A stretch of 6,875 nt of DNA from an uncultured bacterium (GTDB lineage: Bacteria > Cyanobacteriota > Vampirovibrionia > Gastranaerophilales > Gastranaerophilaceae), in NCBI GenBank assembly GCA_949299435.1, contig CASGAK010000105.1, forward strand, positions 1 to 6,875, in the 5' to 3' direction. A program made the position numbers and the translations under genes. The notes under the pieces were generated by a model. The model saw only the letters and a program-made list of their open reading frames with translations. It did no database searches and was not told the origin of the DNA. Within the stretch, counting starts at the first letter, position 1. Each line of letters begins with the position of its first letter. Below are positions 5,769-6,875 of the stretch, piece by piece.

Positions 5769-6272
5769 GTGGCGATTGTAACAGACAAAATCAAATCAGT
5801 AGTTGATTTTTTAGTAAAAGGTTTTGAGCCTAGAGAAACAATTTTTGATGACATGGCAGAAGATGATATGGAAGGTAATTACGAAGTCCAAGATAACTTG
5901 GCAATAGATCCTGCATACTCATATCAGCCTAAAGTTGAAAAAACACAAGATTTAAAGGTTGTAAATCACCCAAATTATAGAGGTTATGAAGTAAGAGTTA
6001 TGGAACCTCGTTCATTTGATGATGCAGCTCAAATTGTTCAAAACTTGAAAGATAGACAAACAATCGTTTTAAATCTTCATTTACTGGATAAAGAGCAATC
6101 ACAAAGAACAATTGATTTTGTATGTGGTGCCGCTCACGCATTGAATGGTAAACCTCAAAAAGTTGGGGATTTAGTATTTGTCTTCACACCAAGTAACGTA
6201 ACATTGTCTGTTGATATAAACGCTACACAAAATAAATTTAACGATTCATTGTGGAGAGCACCTCTACAATAG
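5769..6272 (+). CDS. sepF: Cell division protein SepF (FtsZ membrane anchor; Cdv2 in cyanobacteria)
   Basis: SepF polymerises on the membrane, binds the FtsZ C-terminal tail and supports Z-ring and septum formation. The 167-residue protein begins with a likely amphipathic membrane-binding helix (MAIVTDKIKSVVDFLVKGF, 1-19), then an acidic, flexible linker (about 20-70). The conserved SepF core follows at about 73-150. It includes YEVRVMEPRSFDDAAQIV (73-90), TIVLNLHLLDKEQSQRTIDF (98-117), FVCGAAHALNG (117-127, with the conserved Gly120 of the dimer/polymer interface) and VGDLVFVFTPSNV (132-144). A short C-terminal tail of about 17 residues follows. It starts with GTG and a strong GGAGG site, 33 bp after yggS, with a terminator close behind, so it is the last gene of that operon. 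There is no ftsA or zipA in the window. Confidence 0.95.
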   Translation: MAIVTDKIKSVVDFLVKGFEPRETIFDDMAEDDMEGNYEVQDNLAIDPAYSYQPKVEKTQDLKVVNHPNYRGYEVRVMEPRSFDDAAQIVQNLKDRQTIVLNLHLLDKEQSQRTIDFVCGAAHALNGKPQKVGDLVFVFTPSNVTLSVDINATQNKFNDSLWRAPLQ

Positions 6273-6310
6273 GTCTGTTCGTATTAATAAATGAGAAGAG
6301 GATAGTTTGT

Positions 6311-6340
6311 AAAAGAGTCGACTAACATCGGCTCTTTTAG
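6311..6340 (+). terminator. Rho-independent terminator after sepF
   Basis: AAAAGAGTCGA (6311-6321) and TCGGCTCTTTT (6328-6338) form an 11-bp stem with one G-T pair and a 6-nt loop, and the 3' arm ends in a T-run. It lies 38 bp after the sepF stop. The A-run on the 5' side means it could also work in the other direction. Confidence 0.85.
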
Positions 6341-6397
6341 TATATGAAAAATAATAAAAAATCTATTTAATAAATATAAATTTTATCAAAAATACCC

Positions 6398-6426
6398 TTG
6401 CGGAGTAATTGAAAATAAGTTATAAT
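6398..6426 (+). promoter_or_regulatory. Candidate promoter of the prepilin-like gene
   Basis: TTGCGG (6398-6403) is separated by exactly 17 bp from a perfect TATAAT (6421-6426). Transcription would start near 6433, giving a leader of about 57 nt. A second TATAAT at 6468-6473 lies too close to the start codon and has only a weak TTAGTT upstream. Confidence 0.6.
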
Positions 6427-6489
6427 AGAGAAATAAGAGTAAAATTAGTTATTTAAGTTGAGCAAAGTATAATCAAAGGAGCGAGAAGT

Positions 6490-6875
6490 ATGAAAAAATC
6501 TTCTAAAATTGCTTTTGGCAAAATATTGCCTAAACTGTTTTGTCCGCAAAGCAAAAAAATCAAGCGTAAGTTGTTAGGCTTTACTGTAGGCGAAGTATTA
6601 ATAACGCTAGCGATATTGGGAGCTCTTATAATAATATTGATTCCATTATATCGTACAGCCCGCCCGGATAGACTGGAGGCGATGCATAAGAAAGCGACTT
6701 TTATAGTAGAACGGATAGTAAACGAGTTAAATACTGATGAATCGGTATATCCAACTAATGGAGAATATCGGGGATTTAGTAATACTGATGCTGTTAGATA
6801 TAAAGGCTCTATTCATTCAGGGCCAACGAAGTTTTGTACATTATTTGTAAGTCATTTAAATTTAATGCCAAATAC
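6490..6875 (+). CDS. Type IV prepilin / type II secretion pseudopilin-like protein, 3'-truncated by the window edge
   Basis: The frame is open from ATG 6490, with AAAGGAG 8 nt upstream, to the window end; 128 residues are visible. The first 30 residues are a long, Lys/Arg-rich leader ending in KRKLLG. The prepilin peptidase site G|FTVGEVLITL follows, with Phe at +1 and Glu at +5. A hydrophobic helix runs to about residue 55 (ending IPLYR). This is the class III N-terminal signature (N_methyl) of type IV pilins and type II secretion pseudopilins. They are cleaved and N-methylated by PilD/GspO and assembled into a fibre by a cytoplasmic ATPase. The rest (56-128) is a soluble segment with KKATFIVERIVNEL, a likely continuation of the pilin alpha-helix, and one Cys at 116. 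Assembly genes are not in the window, so pilus, competence or secretion roles cannot be separated. The gene has its own promoter after the sepF terminator. Confidence 0.85.
   Translation, partial: MKKSSKIAFGKILPKLFCPQSKKIKRKLLGFTVGEVLITLAILGALIIILIPLYRTARPDRLEAMHKKATFIVERIVNELNTDESVYPTNGEYRGFSNTDAVRYKGSIHSGPTKFCTLFVSHLNLMPN

Overview
This AT-rich window probably comes from an uncultured gut-type bacterium of the non-photosynthetic cyanobacterial sister group (Gastranaerophilales / Vampirovibrionia, 'Melainabacteria'). The lineage call is an inference from three things: low GC, a yggS-sepF pair of the kind found in Cyanobacteria and Firmicutes, and a pilin-like protein whose methylation site reads FTVGEVLITL, close to the FTLAEVLITL signature I associate with that group. 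A Clostridia-like host is the main alternative. The yggS-sepF pair is not followed by the ylmG/ylmH/divIVA genes usual in Firmicutes.

Layout. Positions 1-762 (+) hold the 3' part of a gene for an acidic, helical, cysteine-free protein that I do not recognise. It converges on a minus-strand pair: a PiT-like anion/phosphate transporter (3687-2683), followed 27 bp later by the mismatch-repair protein mutL (2655-874). A 162-bp divergent region (3688-3849) separates this pair from a plus-strand solitary DNA N4/N6 amino-methyltransferase (3850-4722), which has no restriction enzyme beside it in the window. A 344-bp gap (4723-5066) has no convincing gene but is rich in structure: a 10-bp inverted repeat pair enclosing about 235 bp, an AT-rich double-stem palindrome, a sigma70-like promoter whose -10 box lies inside a second inverted repeat, and a run of eight G.

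Next come yggS (PLP-homeostasis protein, called pipY in cyanobacteria) and sepF (FtsZ membrane anchor), 33 bp apart and probably one operon, closed by a clear Rho-independent terminator (6311-6340). A new promoter (TTGCGG-N17-TATAAT) then drives a type IV prepilin/pseudopilin-like gene that runs off the right edge.

Most of the genes are housekeeping: repair, anion uptake, PLP homeostasis and division. The parts that ordinary annotation does not explain are the methyltransferase with its HPPY catalytic motif and the structured leader of yggS. I see no CRISPR array, tRNA, rRNA, transposase or phage module.
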